A DNA stretch of 64,000 nucleotides. It comes from Angelakisella sp. (GTDB taxonomy: Bacteria > Bacillota > Clostridia > Oscillospirales > Ruminococcaceae). A program made the translations under genes and the position numbers. The notes below the pieces were generated by a model. It was not told the origin of the DNA. It ran no database searches and saw nothing but the letters and a program-made list of their open reading frames with translations. Location: assembly GCA_020024555.1 (NCBI GenBank), contig JAHHTQ010000005.1, positions 1 to 64,000 of the forward strand, written 5' to 3'. Each line of letters begins with the position of its first letter. The stretch's first letter is position 1. Below are positions 9,331 to 18,622 of the stretch, piece by piece.

Positions 9331-9432
9331 ATAAAGAAATAAGAATAAAAGAATAAAATATAATCATATAATATTTAAATTGTAAACTTAAATAAACTAA
9401 TAATAAATATATTACATATAGGAGTGTATATT

Positions 9433-9795
9433 ATGAATTTTACTTCTTTGTCGGGACAGGCACTACAAAAGGGTTTAGATGCAGCATGGCTAAAAACAAA
9501 AATTATATCATCAAATATAGCAAACTATGATACGCCGGGATATAAGGCAAAAAATGTTGATTTTGCTGAGGTAATGTCAAAATACAGCGAAGCAGGTAAG
9601 AAAACACAAGCTTCATACAGAACAGTGGTTTATGATGATCCGTCAACATCTATGCGTGTAGATGGCAATAATGTAAGTATGGAAAAAGAACAGTTGGAAC
9701 TTTGGAAAACATATTCACAATATGCATATATGATAGACAAAATAAGCGGTGAATATAATAAATTGAGTTATGTTATAAAAAATACATGCAAATAA
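9433..9795 (+). CDS. flgB: Flagellar proximal rod protein FlgB
   Basis: FlgB is a rod subunit just above the MS ring. The 120-residue protein contains the rod N-terminal motif (SSNIANYDTPGYKAKNVDF) and a C-terminal helix pairing region. I chose the ATG at 9433 because AGGAG at 9420-9424 overlaps the in-frame GTG at 9424 and is correctly spaced from the ATG. It is the first gene of the flagellar operon, followed by flgC after 18 bases. Confidence 0.96.
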   Translation: MNFTSLSGQALQKGLDAAWLKTKIISSNIANYDTPGYKAKNVDFAEVMSKYSEAGKKTQASYRTVVYDDPSTSMRVDGNNVSMEKEQLELWKTYSQYAYMIDKISGEYNKLSYVIKNTCK

Positions 9796-9813
9796 TATTT
9801 ATGAGGTGAAAAA

Positions 9814-10245
9814 ATGGCTTTTTTAAACAGTTTAAATATTGCAGGTTCTGCTCTTACAGCAGAAAGAGTTAGAACTGATATTATTTTGCAAAATCTATCA
9901 AATATAAGTACAACAGGACCAGATGGTAAAGCTTATCGCAGACAACAGGTTGTCTTTGAAGAAAGAGGAATAACTTTTTCGGAGACGCTTCAAAAAGAAC
10001 AATTTAAAGTAAACGGTGGCGGAGTAAGGGTAAAAGAAATAGTTGAAAATCAGAGTGATTTTATTCCTGTATACGATCCTAGTCACCCACACGCAAATGA
10101 AGATGGTTATGTAATGATGCCAAATGTTAACAGAGCTGAGGAAATGGCTGATTTAATGGTGGCGACCCGTGCCTATGAAGCAAATGTTACAGCGGTGAAT
10201 ATAGTAAAAGCAATGGCTATGAAAGCATTGGAAATAGGTAAATAA
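9814..10245 (+). CDS. flgC: Flagellar proximal rod protein FlgC
   Basis: FlgC is a rod protein that assembles with FlgB and FlgF. The 143-residue protein has the rod N-terminal domain (LNIAGSALTAERVRTDII) and the C-terminal domain ending VATRAYEANVTAVNIVKAM. GAGGTG precedes the ATG. It lies in the conserved order flgB-flgC-fliE. Confidence 0.96.
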   Translation: MAFLNSLNIAGSALTAERVRTDIILQNLSNISTTGPDGKAYRRQQVVFEERGITFSETLQKEQFKVNGGGVRVKEIVENQSDFIPVYDPSHPHANEDGYVMMPNVNRAEEMADLMVATRAYEANVTAVNIVKAMAMKALEIGK

Positions 10246-10307
10246 TCAGTTAAAAAAACTTTGAAATTTATATTGTAAACTTTGAAATATGGGAGGAAAG
10301 ACGGACA

Positions 10308-10619
10308 ATGTTTATTATACCGATATCACAAATGCCAAGTATCAGTGAAATTCAACAATCAGCAGTACCTACACAAGAGACAAATCAAAATACAAAAAAT
10401 ATACCGTTTGCGGATATGTTGGCAGACGCTATGCGTCAGGCAAACGAAGCGCAGGCGATAGCAAGTCAGGATAGCTATGAATTGGCAATAGGTAAAACAG
10501 ATGATTTGCATAATGTAATGATAAATTCTGCAAAGGCAAGAACAGCCCTTGAATTTACGGTGGAACTTACATCAAGAGCTGTAAACGCATATAACGAAAT
10601 ACTGAGAATGCAAATATAA
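10308..10619 (+). CDS. fliE: Rod-MS ring junction protein FliE
   Basis: FliE joins the MS ring to the rod. The 103-residue protein has the typical length and C-terminal signature (HNVMINSAKARTALEFTVEL, ending in AYNEILRMQI). GGGAGG precedes the ATG. A hairpin follows before fliF, which may adjust the ratio of the rod genes to the ring genes. Confidence 0.95.
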   Translation: MFIIPISQMPSISEIQQSAVPTQETNQNTKNIPFADMLADAMRQANEAQAIASQDSYELAIGKTDDLHNVMINSAKARTALEFTVELTSRAVNAYNEILRMQI

Positions 10620-10629
10620 TATATAAATG

Positions 10630-10653
10630 CTACTATAATTTATTTTATAGTAG
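10630..10653 (+). terminator. Hairpin with downstream T-run between fliE and fliF
   Basis: CTACTATAA (10630-10638) pairs perfectly with TTATAGTAG (10645-10653). The T-run (ATTTTTTT) comes only after seven more bases. It could be a partial terminator or an RNA processing and stability element inside the operon. Confidence 0.5.
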
Positions 10654-10728
10654 TTATTGTATTTTTTTAAAAAAAAATTAAAGATACAATAATCAAATAG
10701 TAAAAAATACATAAATTTTGAGGTAGAA

Positions 10729-12372
10729 ATGGAAGAACAACTTAAAAAGTCGTTTAATACAACGAAAGAATATTTTACTAATATGTCAAAACAAAAGCGG
10801 GGAGTTTTTATATTTTCCGGTGTTGGCATACTGTTATTTTCAATATTGGTAGTAGTGTGGTTAAATTTATCCGGCAATAAGCTTGTAAATTTGTATACAG
10901 GTCTGGATCCAAAAGAGGCATCAGATGTATATACAGTCTTGCAAGATTTGGGTGTAACCGCACAATTAGATAATACCGGCGCAATAAAAGTGCCAAAGGG
11001 CGAAGTTGAAACTTTGCGTATACAGTTAGCGGCAAAGGGATATCCGAAAACTGCTTTGAACTATGATATATTTTCAAGTGTAAATGGACTTACATCTACT
11101 GAGTTTGAAAAGAGAGTAGGTCTTGTGCATCAAGCTCAAAACAGGTTGCAAGATACGCTTATGCGAATGCATGGAATCAGTAAAGCGGTAGTAAATATTA
11201 ATCTGGCGCAAACAGGTAATTATATTTGGGAACAGGATACTTCCAAAAGTACAGCGAGCGTATTGCTTACACTGTATCCGGGTGTCGAATTTAGTAAAAA
11301 ACAAGTATCTGCAATAAAAAGTTTGGTTGCGACAAGTCTTCCGAAATTAGATCCCAAAGATGTAACAGTAGTCAATTCCGAAACACATAACGAGATGTTT
11401 GGACTTGATGAAATATCAGACGCATCAAGTGACTTAGAGGAAGCTATACTGCGCTTAGGGCTTGAAAGACAAATGGAGCAAGCTCTTGAAGACAAAGTTT
11501 CAAAACAACTTTCACTCAAATACGGTCCTGATGAAATGCGTGTTTCTGCTACTGTAGAGCTAAACTATGATAAAATGATTAGTGAAAGCACGCAGTATAA
11601 ACCGGAAGGCGACAGCCAAGCAGGTGTTATAACAAAAGTTGAAGAGTCTTACAAAATGGATTCATCAAAGACAACAAGTGGCATAGTAGGCGAGGAACAA
11701 AATACCGATATACCAATAGTTGTTGACAAAAACGGAGATGGCGTACCGGAAGCAGTTGATCATCAGAAAAATGTGGACTATGTAGTTAGCTATATTAAAC
11801 AACAAGTGGAAAGAGGCAGTGCGGAAGTTGTCAATAAAACTGTTGCAATAATGGTTAAAGATAAATATGAGCTTACGCAACAAAGAAAAGATGAGCTGAT
11901 AGAACAAGTATCTATGGCTACAAATATTCCGCTTAGCAATATCTCAATAGAAAATGCGCTTTCAACAACACTAGCTGACCCAACTATACAAGATAACTGG
12001 TTACAAACAGTTAAAAATATTCTTGAAGACCCGACAATGATGGCTACCATATTGTTACTAATAGTAGCTCTAATAGTTACAATTATGTTGATTGCAGCCA
12101 AAGTAAAGAGAGACAAACAAAAATATATGTATGTTGAGGAGTATGTTGCTCCTGATGGTACAACAACCATGGTTGGTGAGGATACGACTCTTGAAGAAGA
12201 AACCAAAAAAATGCAGAAAGCTATGGAAGAAAAGAAAAGACAACTTATATTGGCTGCTGAAAAACGTAAGACAGAAGAATCGGGTATTACTAATGAAATT
12301 AAGCAATTTACAAAAGTTCACCCTGAAATTACAGCAAGTTTGATTAGGACTTGGCTTAGAGAGGAAGAATAA
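10729..12372 (+). CDS. fliF: Flagellar MS-ring protein FliF
   Basis: FliF forms the membrane and supramembrane ring that houses the export gate. The 547-residue protein has an N-terminal transmembrane helix (about 27-46), ring-building domains (LYTGLDPKEASDVYTVL, ISKAVVNINL), a variable middle, a second transmembrane helix near 440-465 and a cytoplasmic FliG-binding tail ending in TASLIRTWLREEE. GAGGTAG precedes the ATG. fliG follows after 5 bases. Confidence 0.97.
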   Translation: MEEQLKKSFNTTKEYFTNMSKQKRGVFIFSGVGILLFSILVVVWLNLSGNKLVNLYTGLDPKEASDVYTVLQDLGVTAQLDNTGAIKVPKGEVETLRIQLAAKGYPKTALNYDIFSSVNGLTSTEFEKRVGLVHQAQNRLQDTLMRMHGISKAVVNINLAQTGNYIWEQDTSKSTASVLLTLYPGVEFSKKQVSAIKSLVATSLPKLDPKDVTVVNSETHNEMFGLDEISDASSDLEEAILRLGLERQMEQALEDKVSKQLSLKYGPDEMRVSATVELNYDKMISESTQYKPEGDSQAGVITKVEESYKMDSSKTTSGIVGEEQNTDIPIVVDKNGDGVPEAVDHQKNVDYVVSYIKQQVERGSAEVVNKTVAIMVKDKYELTQQRKDELIEQVSMATNIPLSNISIENALSTTLADPTIQDNWLQTVKNILEDPTMMATILLLIVALIVTIMLIAAKVKRDKQKYMYVEEYVAPDGTTTMVGEDTTLEEETKKMQKAMEEKKRQLILAAEKRKTEESGITNEIKQFTKVHPEITASLIRTWLREEE

Positions 12373-12377
12373 TTATT

Positions 12378-13391
12378 ATGTCAACAACAAGTGGACAACT
12401 GACACAGGTACAGAGAGCCGCTGCGGTTATTGTTGCTTTGGGAGCTGAACAAGCATCAGAAGTTTATAAATATCTTCGTGAAGACGAAGTAGAGCAGCTT
12501 TCTGTTGAAATATCAAAAATGGAACGAATGTCGGCTGAGGAACTGGAAAACACAATGGAAGATTTTTATGGTCTTTGTGTTACAAAACAGGTTATCAGCG
12601 AGGGCGGTGTAGAGTATGCAAAAGATGTTTTGGAAAAGGCTTTTGGCGCTCAACAGGCAACCGCATATATGGAAAGAGTCAGCAAATCCATTAAAACAAA
12701 GGCATTTGACTTTGTAAGAAAGGCTGACAGTAAAAACTTATTGAACCTTTTACAAAATGAACACCCACAAACAATAGCGCTGGTGCTTTCTTATGCAAGG
12801 GCTGATCAGGCATCATATATTATAGCGGAGCTTCCGTCTCAGTTAAGAATAGATGTCATTGAAAGAATAGCGAAACTTGACAGAGCTTCACCGGAGATAT
12901 TGAGTATTGTGGAAAATACTCTGAGTCAAAAAGTTGAAAGTATTGTTTCTGTCGATTTGGTTGATTTGGGTGGTGTAAACTACATAGCGGATATTATGAA
13001 CTACGTTGACAGAAGTATGGAGAAGAAGATATTTGATGAACTTAATGTGAAAGATCCTATTCTTGCTGAGGACATCAGAAAACTTATGTTTGTATTTGAG
13101 GATATCGCATTTTTGGACGAAATGTCTGTTCAAAGATTTATCAGAGACACAGACACAAAAGATTTGGCTGTTGCGCTTAAAGGCGCTACGCAAGATGTTC
13201 AAAGCGTATTCTTTAAGAATATGTCCAAGAGAATGGGTGAGACAGTACAGAGTGATATGGATTATCTACACAATGTACGTATGAGCGATGTTGAACAGGC
13301 TCAACAACGTATAGTTGCAATTATTCGTAAGTTGGAAGAAGAAGGCGAAATTGTAATTTCTAAGGGTGGAAAGGATGAGGTAATTGCATAA
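12378..13391 (+). CDS. fliG: Flagellar motor switch protein FliG
   Basis: FliG is the rotor protein that receives torque from MotA. The 337-residue protein has the usual N, middle and C domains. The middle EHPQTIALVLS motif and the C-terminal charged torque helix (DTDTKDLAVALKGA) are clear, and LEEEGEIVISKGG is the family C-terminus. Its stop lies inside the start of fliH, an 8-base overlap that suggests translational coupling. Confidence 0.97.
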   Translation: MSTTSGQLTQVQRAAAVIVALGAEQASEVYKYLREDEVEQLSVEISKMERMSAEELENTMEDFYGLCVTKQVISEGGVEYAKDVLEKAFGAQQATAYMERVSKSIKTKAFDFVRKADSKNLLNLLQNEHPQTIALVLSYARADQASYIIAELPSQLRIDVIERIAKLDRASPEILSIVENTLSQKVESIVSVDLVDLGGVNYIADIMNYVDRSMEKKIFDELNVKDPILAEDIRKLMFVFEDIAFLDEMSVQRFIRDTDTKDLAVALKGATQDVQSVFFKNMSKRMGETVQSDMDYLHNVRMSDVEQAQQRIVAIIRKLEEEGEIVISKGGKDEVIA

Positions 13392-14283
13392 TGGTATATA
13401 TAAAGCCTCATCAATAGTATTTTCAAATCAAGATGTAGCTGTCAATAAAGACAACTTCCCAAAAACAATATTTGAATCTATACAAAATCTTTCCGATGAT
13501 GATTTGGCAGAGTATTTGGATAATTTGCCGGCAGAACAAAAAGAGGCTGTTGTCCAAGAAAAAAGTATAGTAGACGCTATGCTGTATAATGAAAGACGAA
13601 AACTTCAACAAGAAAGAATGGAGTTTGAGGGCGATCGTTTTAAATTAATAGAAATTTCAAAAGAGGAAGCTCGTGCCGAAAAAGAATATATATTGGAACA
13701 AGCAAGAGCCGAGGCAGAAAAAATTGTGGAGCAGGGCAGAACAGATGCCGAAAAGCTACACAGCGATATGCTAAATGATTTTCAAAATGAGATAGAGAAT
13801 ATTAAGGCAACCGTATATCAAGATGCCTTTAATTCAGCTAAAAGTGAAGCTATTGAACATACGAAAGACACAGTGCAGGAATGTCTCAATGACATACAAA
13901 ATTTTATATCGCTTGCGGAAGAAAAACAAAAAGAATTTATAGCAAATTATGAAAGAGATATGAAATGGGCTGTGTTGCAAGTTTCCAGAAAAGTTCTTAA
14001 CCGTATGGTTGACGAAGATGAACTTAATATGGAAGATATGATAGTTGGCGCGGTTGATGTTGTCCGAGATGCCGACTGGATAGATGTAACTATTTCAAAT
14101 GAGTCACAAAGACTGCTTGAAAAATTAAGAGAAGAGCTGTCGGTTATGGACAATGTTACAGTAAATACCACCAATATGGACACAGACAGCGCAGTGGTAG
14201 CTACAAATAAAGAAATACTGGGTGTATCTGTCGATAAACAAATAGATAATATGATTGAGTATTTTAAAAGGGTTGATGATTAG
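13384..14283 (+). CDS. fliH: Flagellar export ATPase regulator FliH
   Basis: FliH binds and regulates the FliI ATPase and links it to the C ring. The 299-residue protein has a long Glu/Lys-rich coiled coil (about 65-160) with A/E-rich repeats, and a C-terminal FliH/YscL domain (KWAVLQVSRKVLNRMV). The TTG start overlaps the 3' end of fliG. The ATG at 13391 is out of frame and closes after eight codons. Placement between fliG and fliI confirms the call. Confidence 0.92.
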   Translation: MHNGIYKASSIVFSNQDVAVNKDNFPKTIFESIQNLSDDDLAEYLDNLPAEQKEAVVQEKSIVDAMLYNERRKLQQERMEFEGDRFKLIEISKEEARAEKEYILEQARAEAEKIVEQGRTDAEKLHSDMLNDFQNEIENIKATVYQDAFNSAKSEAIEHTKDTVQECLNDIQNFISLAEEKQKEFIANYERDMKWAVLQVSRKVLNRMVDEDELNMEDMIVGAVDVVRDADWIDVTISNESQRLLEKLREELSVMDNVTVNTTNMDTDSAVVATNKEILGVSVDKQIDNMIEYFKRVDD

Positions 14284-14319
14284 CGATATTAATTAAAGAA
14301 AGTATGGGAGGTGGATAAT

Positions 14320-15624
14320 CTGGATAGGCAGAAGTTTGTAAGAATACTTATGAATGAAGACTTTTATACATATATGGGACGTATAGATAAGCTTGTGGGA
14401 ATGACAGTAGAGTCAATAGGTCCGCCATGTAGTATAGGTGATGTATGTACAATACAAATAAATAAAAATAAGGCTGTTCTATCAGAAGTTGTTGGTTTTA
14501 ATGAAAATAAAATCCTCCTTATGCCATACGAAGATTTAGACGGTATTGCCCTAAACAGTACAGTTATAAATACAGGTACAAGACTGCGTGTGCCTGTAAC
14601 CGAAAATTTGATAGGAAGAACTATTGATGCGCTGGGTAATCCGATTGACGGAGGCCCACCGATAGAATATACGGAAACGATGCTTATTGACGGTGAGCCG
14701 TCGAACCCAATGCTTAGACCGGGTATCAAAGAACCGATAGAAATGGGAGTACGGGCTATTGACGGATTTTTGACAATAGGTAAGGGACAAAGAATGGGCA
14801 TTTTTGCCGGAAGTGGCGTTGGTAAAAGTACGCTTATGGGTATGATGGCGCGAAATGTTAAAGCAGATGTTAATGTTATAGCTTTGGTTGGCGAACGTGG
14901 CAGAGAGGTTTTGGAATTTATTAATCGAGACCTAGGCCCTGAGGGTATAAAACGCTCAGTCTTAGTTGTTGCAACCTCTGACCAACCCGCTATGATGCGT
15001 TCAAAATGCGCGCTTACCGCGACTACTATTGCGGAATATTTTCAAAAGCAAGGAAAAGATGTTCTTCTTATGATGGACTCTCTTACCCGTTATTGTATGG
15101 CTCAGAGAGAGATAGGACTTGCAACAGGTGAGCCACCGGTTGCAAGAGGCTATACACCGTCAATGTATAAGGTATTGCCAAGACTTTTGGAAAGAGCCGG
15201 AAACTTTGAAAAAGGTTCTATCACAGGAATATATACCGTACTTGTTGAAGGTGATGACGCAAATGAACCTATATCCGATACAGTGCGTGGTATTATTGAC
15301 GGACATATTATGCTGTCAAGAAAAGTTGCCGCAAAAAACCATTATCCTGCTATTGATATATCGTCAAGTATAAGCCGTCTTATGAGTGAAATAGCAAGTC
15401 CGGAACACAAAATGGCAGCATCGGAACTTCGTAATATGCTGGCTGTTTATGATGCGAATGTTGATTTGATATCAATAGGCGCATATAAGAGTGGTGGTAA
15501 TCCTGAACTTGACAGAGCTGTTCAAAATATAGATGAATTAAATAATTTCTTAAAACAGCGTGTTGATGAAAAAGTTACATTTGAAGAAAGTGTTGAGGCA
15601 TTAACATCAATATTAAATAAATGA
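14320..15624 (+). CDS. fliI: Flagellum-specific ATPase FliI, probable CTG start
   Basis: FliI is the hexameric ATPase of the flagellar type III export apparatus. Walker A (AGSGVGKST), Walker B (VLLMMDSLTRY) and the F1-beta-like ERGREV segment are present. The length, about 434, is normal. The upstream in-frame GTG (14311) lies within the ribosome binding site GGGAGGTGG (14306-14314) and cannot be the start. The CTG at 14320 is spaced correctly and gives MDRQKFVRIL. The next ATG (14350) would cut into the N-terminal domain. The start call is inference; the gene is certain. Confidence 0.93.
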   Translation: MDRQKFVRILMNEDFYTYMGRIDKLVGMTVESIGPPCSIGDVCTIQINKNKAVLSEVVGFNENKILLMPYEDLDGIALNSTVINTGTRLRVPVTENLIGRTIDALGNPIDGGPPIEYTETMLIDGEPSNPMLRPGIKEPIEMGVRAIDGFLTIGKGQRMGIFAGSGVGKSTLMGMMARNVKADVNVIALVGERGREVLEFINRDLGPEGIKRSVLVVATSDQPAMMRSKCALTATTIAEYFQKQGKDVLLMMDSLTRYCMAQREIGLATGEPPVARGYTPSMYKVLPRLLERAGNFEKGSITGIYTVLVEGDDANEPISDTVRGIIDGHIMLSRKVAAKNHYPAIDISSSISRLMSEIASPEHKMAASELRNMLAVYDANVDLISIGAYKSGGNPELDRAVQNIDELNNFLKQRVDEKVTFEESVEALTSILNK

Positions 15625-15651
15625 TAGATTTAGTTTTATGGTGATTGAAAT

Positions 15652-16113
15652 TTGAAAAAATTTGAGTTTTCTCTTGAAAGAATTTTAAATTACAGACAGT
15701 CGATATATGATAAAGAAAAAAATGTGCTTATGGGACTGTATGCTACTCGCAACGACATAGAACAAGAACTTGACGGATACAAAAAAACGTACGGCGCGCT
15801 TTGTGAAGAACAAAAAATATCCGTACAAAACGGTATAGAAGTTTTTGAGTATAAACAGTTGTGCTTACGGTTGGAAAGCGCAAAAAGAAAAATAGAAGAA
15901 GTTACTGAAAACCTAAAAAATATAGAATATAAGATAGACAGACAAAAAGATGTTGTTACTCAGGCATCAAAAGAAGTTAAGGTTTTTGAAAACTTAAAAG
16001 AGAAAAAACAAGAGGAATTTGACTTTGAACTGTCAAAAGAAGAACAAGAAAGAATAATGGAACTTGTTGGCAATAAGGCGGCAGAACAAGTTATAAATTC
16101 CAATAAAAATTAG
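15652..16113 (+). CDS. fliJ: Flagellar export chaperone/stalk protein FliJ
   Basis: FliJ is a coiled-coil stalk between FliI and FlhA. The 153-residue protein begins with the family motif (KKFEFSLERILNYRQ) and is almost wholly charged helix up to a short tail. It starts at TTG with GGTGA upstream and lies directly after fliI. Sequence is poorly conserved in this family, so position and coiled-coil form carry much of the call. Confidence 0.9.
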   Translation: MKKFEFSLERILNYRQSIYDKEKNVLMGLYATRNDIEQELDGYKKTYGALCEEQKISVQNGIEVFEYKQLCLRLESAKRKIEEVTENLKNIEYKIDRQKDVVTQASKEVKVFENLKEKKQEEFDFELSKEEQERIMELVGNKAAEQVINSNKN

Positions 16114-16118
16114 TTGAT

Positions 16119-16151
16119 AAATTTAAACATTTAATAATTATGTTTAAATTT
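16119..16151 (+). other. AT-rich hairpin between fliJ and fliK
   Basis: AAATTTAAACAT (16119-16130) pairs perfectly with ATGTTTAAATTT (16140-16151), with a 9-base loop. No T-run follows, so it is not a standard terminator. It may affect mRNA stability. Confidence 0.5.
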
Positions 16152-16189
16152 AATCATAAATATTATATATTATAGAGGTAGGTGAAAAA

Positions 16190-17257
16190 ATGGAAGCAAT
16201 ATCAATGAACGTGGCAAGCGCTGTTAATCCGGCAGCTCCACAGCAGATGCAGGGAATGCCAAGTGGCGTCAACGGTGATTTTTTACAGCAATTAATCTGC
16301 GCTATGCAAATTGGCAATGCAGATGCTTTTTTGGAAATATTGGGCGCGAATATCAATATGGACGAAAAAATGTTTGACGGTATGATGAAAAATAATTCAG
16401 AAGCTATGCAAATGATGATGGCGCAGCTAATGGGTATTATTTCAAATATCAATTATGTTGATGTAGAAAATAATCAGGAACCATTAAATACTGTTGAAAC
16501 AAATTTTCAAGAGCTGAACTTGAACAATCTGTTCGATAAGACAGTAGCGCAACCAAAAGAACAATCGCAAGAGCAAAAAGTTGAGCAAAAACCATTTATG
16601 GAAATTTTGTCAGTTGAAACGAATGTTAAAACAAACAAAGAGCAAAAGACAGACGAAAATATAATCAAGTCTTTTGACCAGAATATCGAACAGGCAAAAC
16701 GCATAATGGGTGAAACAAAGATAAAAGCTGTTTCACAATCAGACTTGGCAGAATTGGGCGGTTTTGCTCAAGAAGCGCCGGTTATAAATACGTCAAGCAT
16801 AACAGTGAAGGACAACCTTTCCGAGATTTCTCCGAAAATTATTATGGAGCAAATAGAAAACGGAATTAAAGAGGGAATTAAGCTTAAAAATGACAATATC
16901 GTCATAAAGCTTCACCCGGAGGGTTTGGGTCAAGTTACAGTAAAAATGACAGACGTAAACGGAAAAATATCACTTGATATAATAACCGCAAGCCAGTACG
17001 CGCATAATGCGCTTAACAGTGAGATAGAATCACTGAAAGAATCATTAAGACAATATAATGCGGAAGTAAATAGCCTTGTTACAGCAAATGGCTTTAATTT
17101 TGCGCAAGAGAATGGACAGAATAATCAAGGTGGTAATCAACAACCAAATCATAACAGAAATGTTGAGTACTATGATGATGTGGCATATACAAATGATATG
17201 ACTGCTATGGAAGAATATGTAAGAGCATTGAGCGAGGCGCTTACAAGATATGTATAA
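16190..17257 (+). CDS. fliK: Flagellar hook-length control protein FliK
   Basis: FliK is secreted as a molecular ruler and triggers the export switch from hook to filament. The 355-residue protein has a Met/Asn/Gln-rich variable N-terminal half. The conserved C-terminal hook-length domain (about 220-300) contains IVIKLHPEGLGQVTVKM and the Leu-rich segment that follows. The tail is Asn/Gln-rich. GAGGTAGGTG precedes the ATG. Its place before flgD agrees. Confidence 0.93.
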   Translation: MEAISMNVASAVNPAAPQQMQGMPSGVNGDFLQQLICAMQIGNADAFLEILGANINMDEKMFDGMMKNNSEAMQMMMAQLMGIISNINYVDVENNQEPLNTVETNFQELNLNNLFDKTVAQPKEQSQEQKVEQKPFMEILSVETNVKTNKEQKTDENIIKSFDQNIEQAKRIMGETKIKAVSQSDLAELGGFAQEAPVINTSSITVKDNLSEISPKIIMEQIENGIKEGIKLKNDNIVIKLHPEGLGQVTVKMTDVNGKISLDIITASQYAHNALNSEIESLKESLRQYNAEVNSLVTANGFNFAQENGQNNQGGNQQPNHNRNVEYYDDVAYTNDMTAMEEYVRALSEALTRYV

Positions 17258-17275
17258 TGAAAGGAGGATAAGACA

Positions 17276-18100
17276 GTGAACACAATAAATAATACAATAG
17301 CTATGTCTGCTATAAACTCCGAACAATATAAACTTTTGGGAGCAACATCAGCGAACTCAAAGGGTAATAATTTTAATGCGGTATATGAAGACGAATCTGC
17401 AAAGACACCTACTGTTGATATGTTTTTGCAACTTATGATAGCGCAAATGCAAAATCAAGACCCGATGAATCCTGTTGATGATACACAGTATGTAACACAG
17501 ATGTCACAGATAGCGGCAATGCAACAAATGCAAGAGCTTGCTTACTATTCACGTTCAAACTTTGTTATGTCAATGGTTGGAAATAACGTAACCGTTGCTC
17601 AGCACAAAATCGGCGGTGGGGTTGACAGTATAACAGGAGTAGTTGAAAAAGTTAGTTTGGTTGGTGGCGAATTCAAAGTTTATGTTAAAGGAAACGCCTA
17701 TGATTTAAATCAAGTAATGGAAATTCACCCAAAACCAAGCGACAGAACAAACGGTGATACAGAAAACAGTGTTATTACAAAATATGGCTTGTCTTTGCAA
17801 GATACAACATCTACAAGCGCAGCAGTAAACTGGGAAGTACCGACAACAGAGGAAGACAGCAACGCAGATTTAATTAGATATACTGTTTATTATTCCACAT
17901 CACCCGAGATGGATACAGTTGAACAAGTTAAAAAAGGTACAAGAACAGGTAAATTGGAAGAGACAGGTATAAATGAAATGGAAATAAAAGACTTGGAGCC
18001 AAATACAACATATTATGTTAATATTATTGCAAAAGATGCAACAGGTAAAGAGTTTGTTTATAAGAAAATTTCATTTATTACAGATAAGGCAGACATTTAA
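17276..18100 (+). CDS. flgD: Hook-capping protein FlgD with C-terminal fibronectin III-like domain
   Basis: FlgD caps the growing hook and is needed for FlgE polymerisation. The N-terminal FlgD signature (MFLQLMIAQMQNQDPMNPVD and YVTQMSQIAAMQQM) is clear. A small beta segment follows (VEKVSLVGGEFKVYVKG). From about residue 180 the protein looks like a fibronectin type III domain: AAVNWEVP, RYTVYYSTS and LEPNTTYYVNIIAKD. This is not the usual FlgD Ig-like ending. The start is GTG after AAAGGAGG. Confidence 0.93.
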   Translation: MNTINNTIAMSAINSEQYKLLGATSANSKGNNFNAVYEDESAKTPTVDMFLQLMIAQMQNQDPMNPVDDTQYVTQMSQIAAMQQMQELAYYSRSNFVMSMVGNNVTVAQHKIGGGVDSITGVVEKVSLVGGEFKVYVKGNAYDLNQVMEIHPKPSDRTNGDTENSVITKYGLSLQDTTSTSAAVNWEVPTTEEDSNADLIRYTVYYSTSPEMDTVEQVKKGTRTGKLEETGINEMEIKDLEPNTTYYVNIIAKDATGKEFVYKKISFITDKADI

Positions 18101-18121
18101 CCCCGATAGTGAGGAAAAAAT

Positions 18122-18520
18122 ATGGATATTCGTAATGTTAATCGTTTTTCCATTCCTATAACCACAGGTAATATTAACTATAATACAAAAAATATAGATT
18201 GTAAGGCGGAACAGAATAAACAAAATATAAATTTTGGAGAAATGTTAAAAGCCAAACTTGCAAATAGTCCTGTGGAATTCTCGAAACATGCAACCGAAAG
18301 GGTTTTGGAAAGAAATTTGAATATTTCTGAAAAAGAAATGCAAAGATTATCAAAGGGTGTAGAAATAGCAAAAGAAAAGGGCTTAGACGATACACTTATA
18401 CTTATAGATAAGACTGCGTACATAGTCAGCGCAAAAAATCAAAAAGTAATAACAGCAGTAAACGGAAACGAACTGCACGGTAATGTATTCACAAATATAG
18501 ACGGAACAGTTATCATATAG
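18122..18520 (+). CDS. Flagellar operon protein of the TIGR02530 type
   Basis: This small protein is found between flgD and flgE in many Firmicutes. Its function is unknown. The 132-residue sequence has the family core: FSKHATERVLERNLNISE, LSKGVEIAKEKGL and a C-terminal IDKTAYIVSAKNQKVITAV. A FlgD- or FlgE-linked assembly role is suggested only by position. GTGAGG precedes the ATG. Confidence 0.88.
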   Translation: MDIRNVNRFSIPITTGNINYNTKNIDCKAEQNKQNINFGEMLKAKLANSPVEFSKHATERVLERNLNISEKEMQRLSKGVEIAKEKGLDDTLILIDKTAYIVSAKNQKVITAVNGNELHGNVFTNIDGTVII

Positions 18521-18622
18521 CCGGACCCATATGGGAAGTTATTTTTTTGCTTTGAATGACAGATGAGCAAAATATACTGTTTTTCTTTATATTTGAGTAA
18601 TTAAATTTAAGGAGTAAAAGCA

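Noticed and set aside
18523..18548. CCCATATGGG palindrome followed by T-run before flgE as a terminator
   Set aside because: The palindrome can form only a three-pair stem with a four-base loop, too weak for a terminator.
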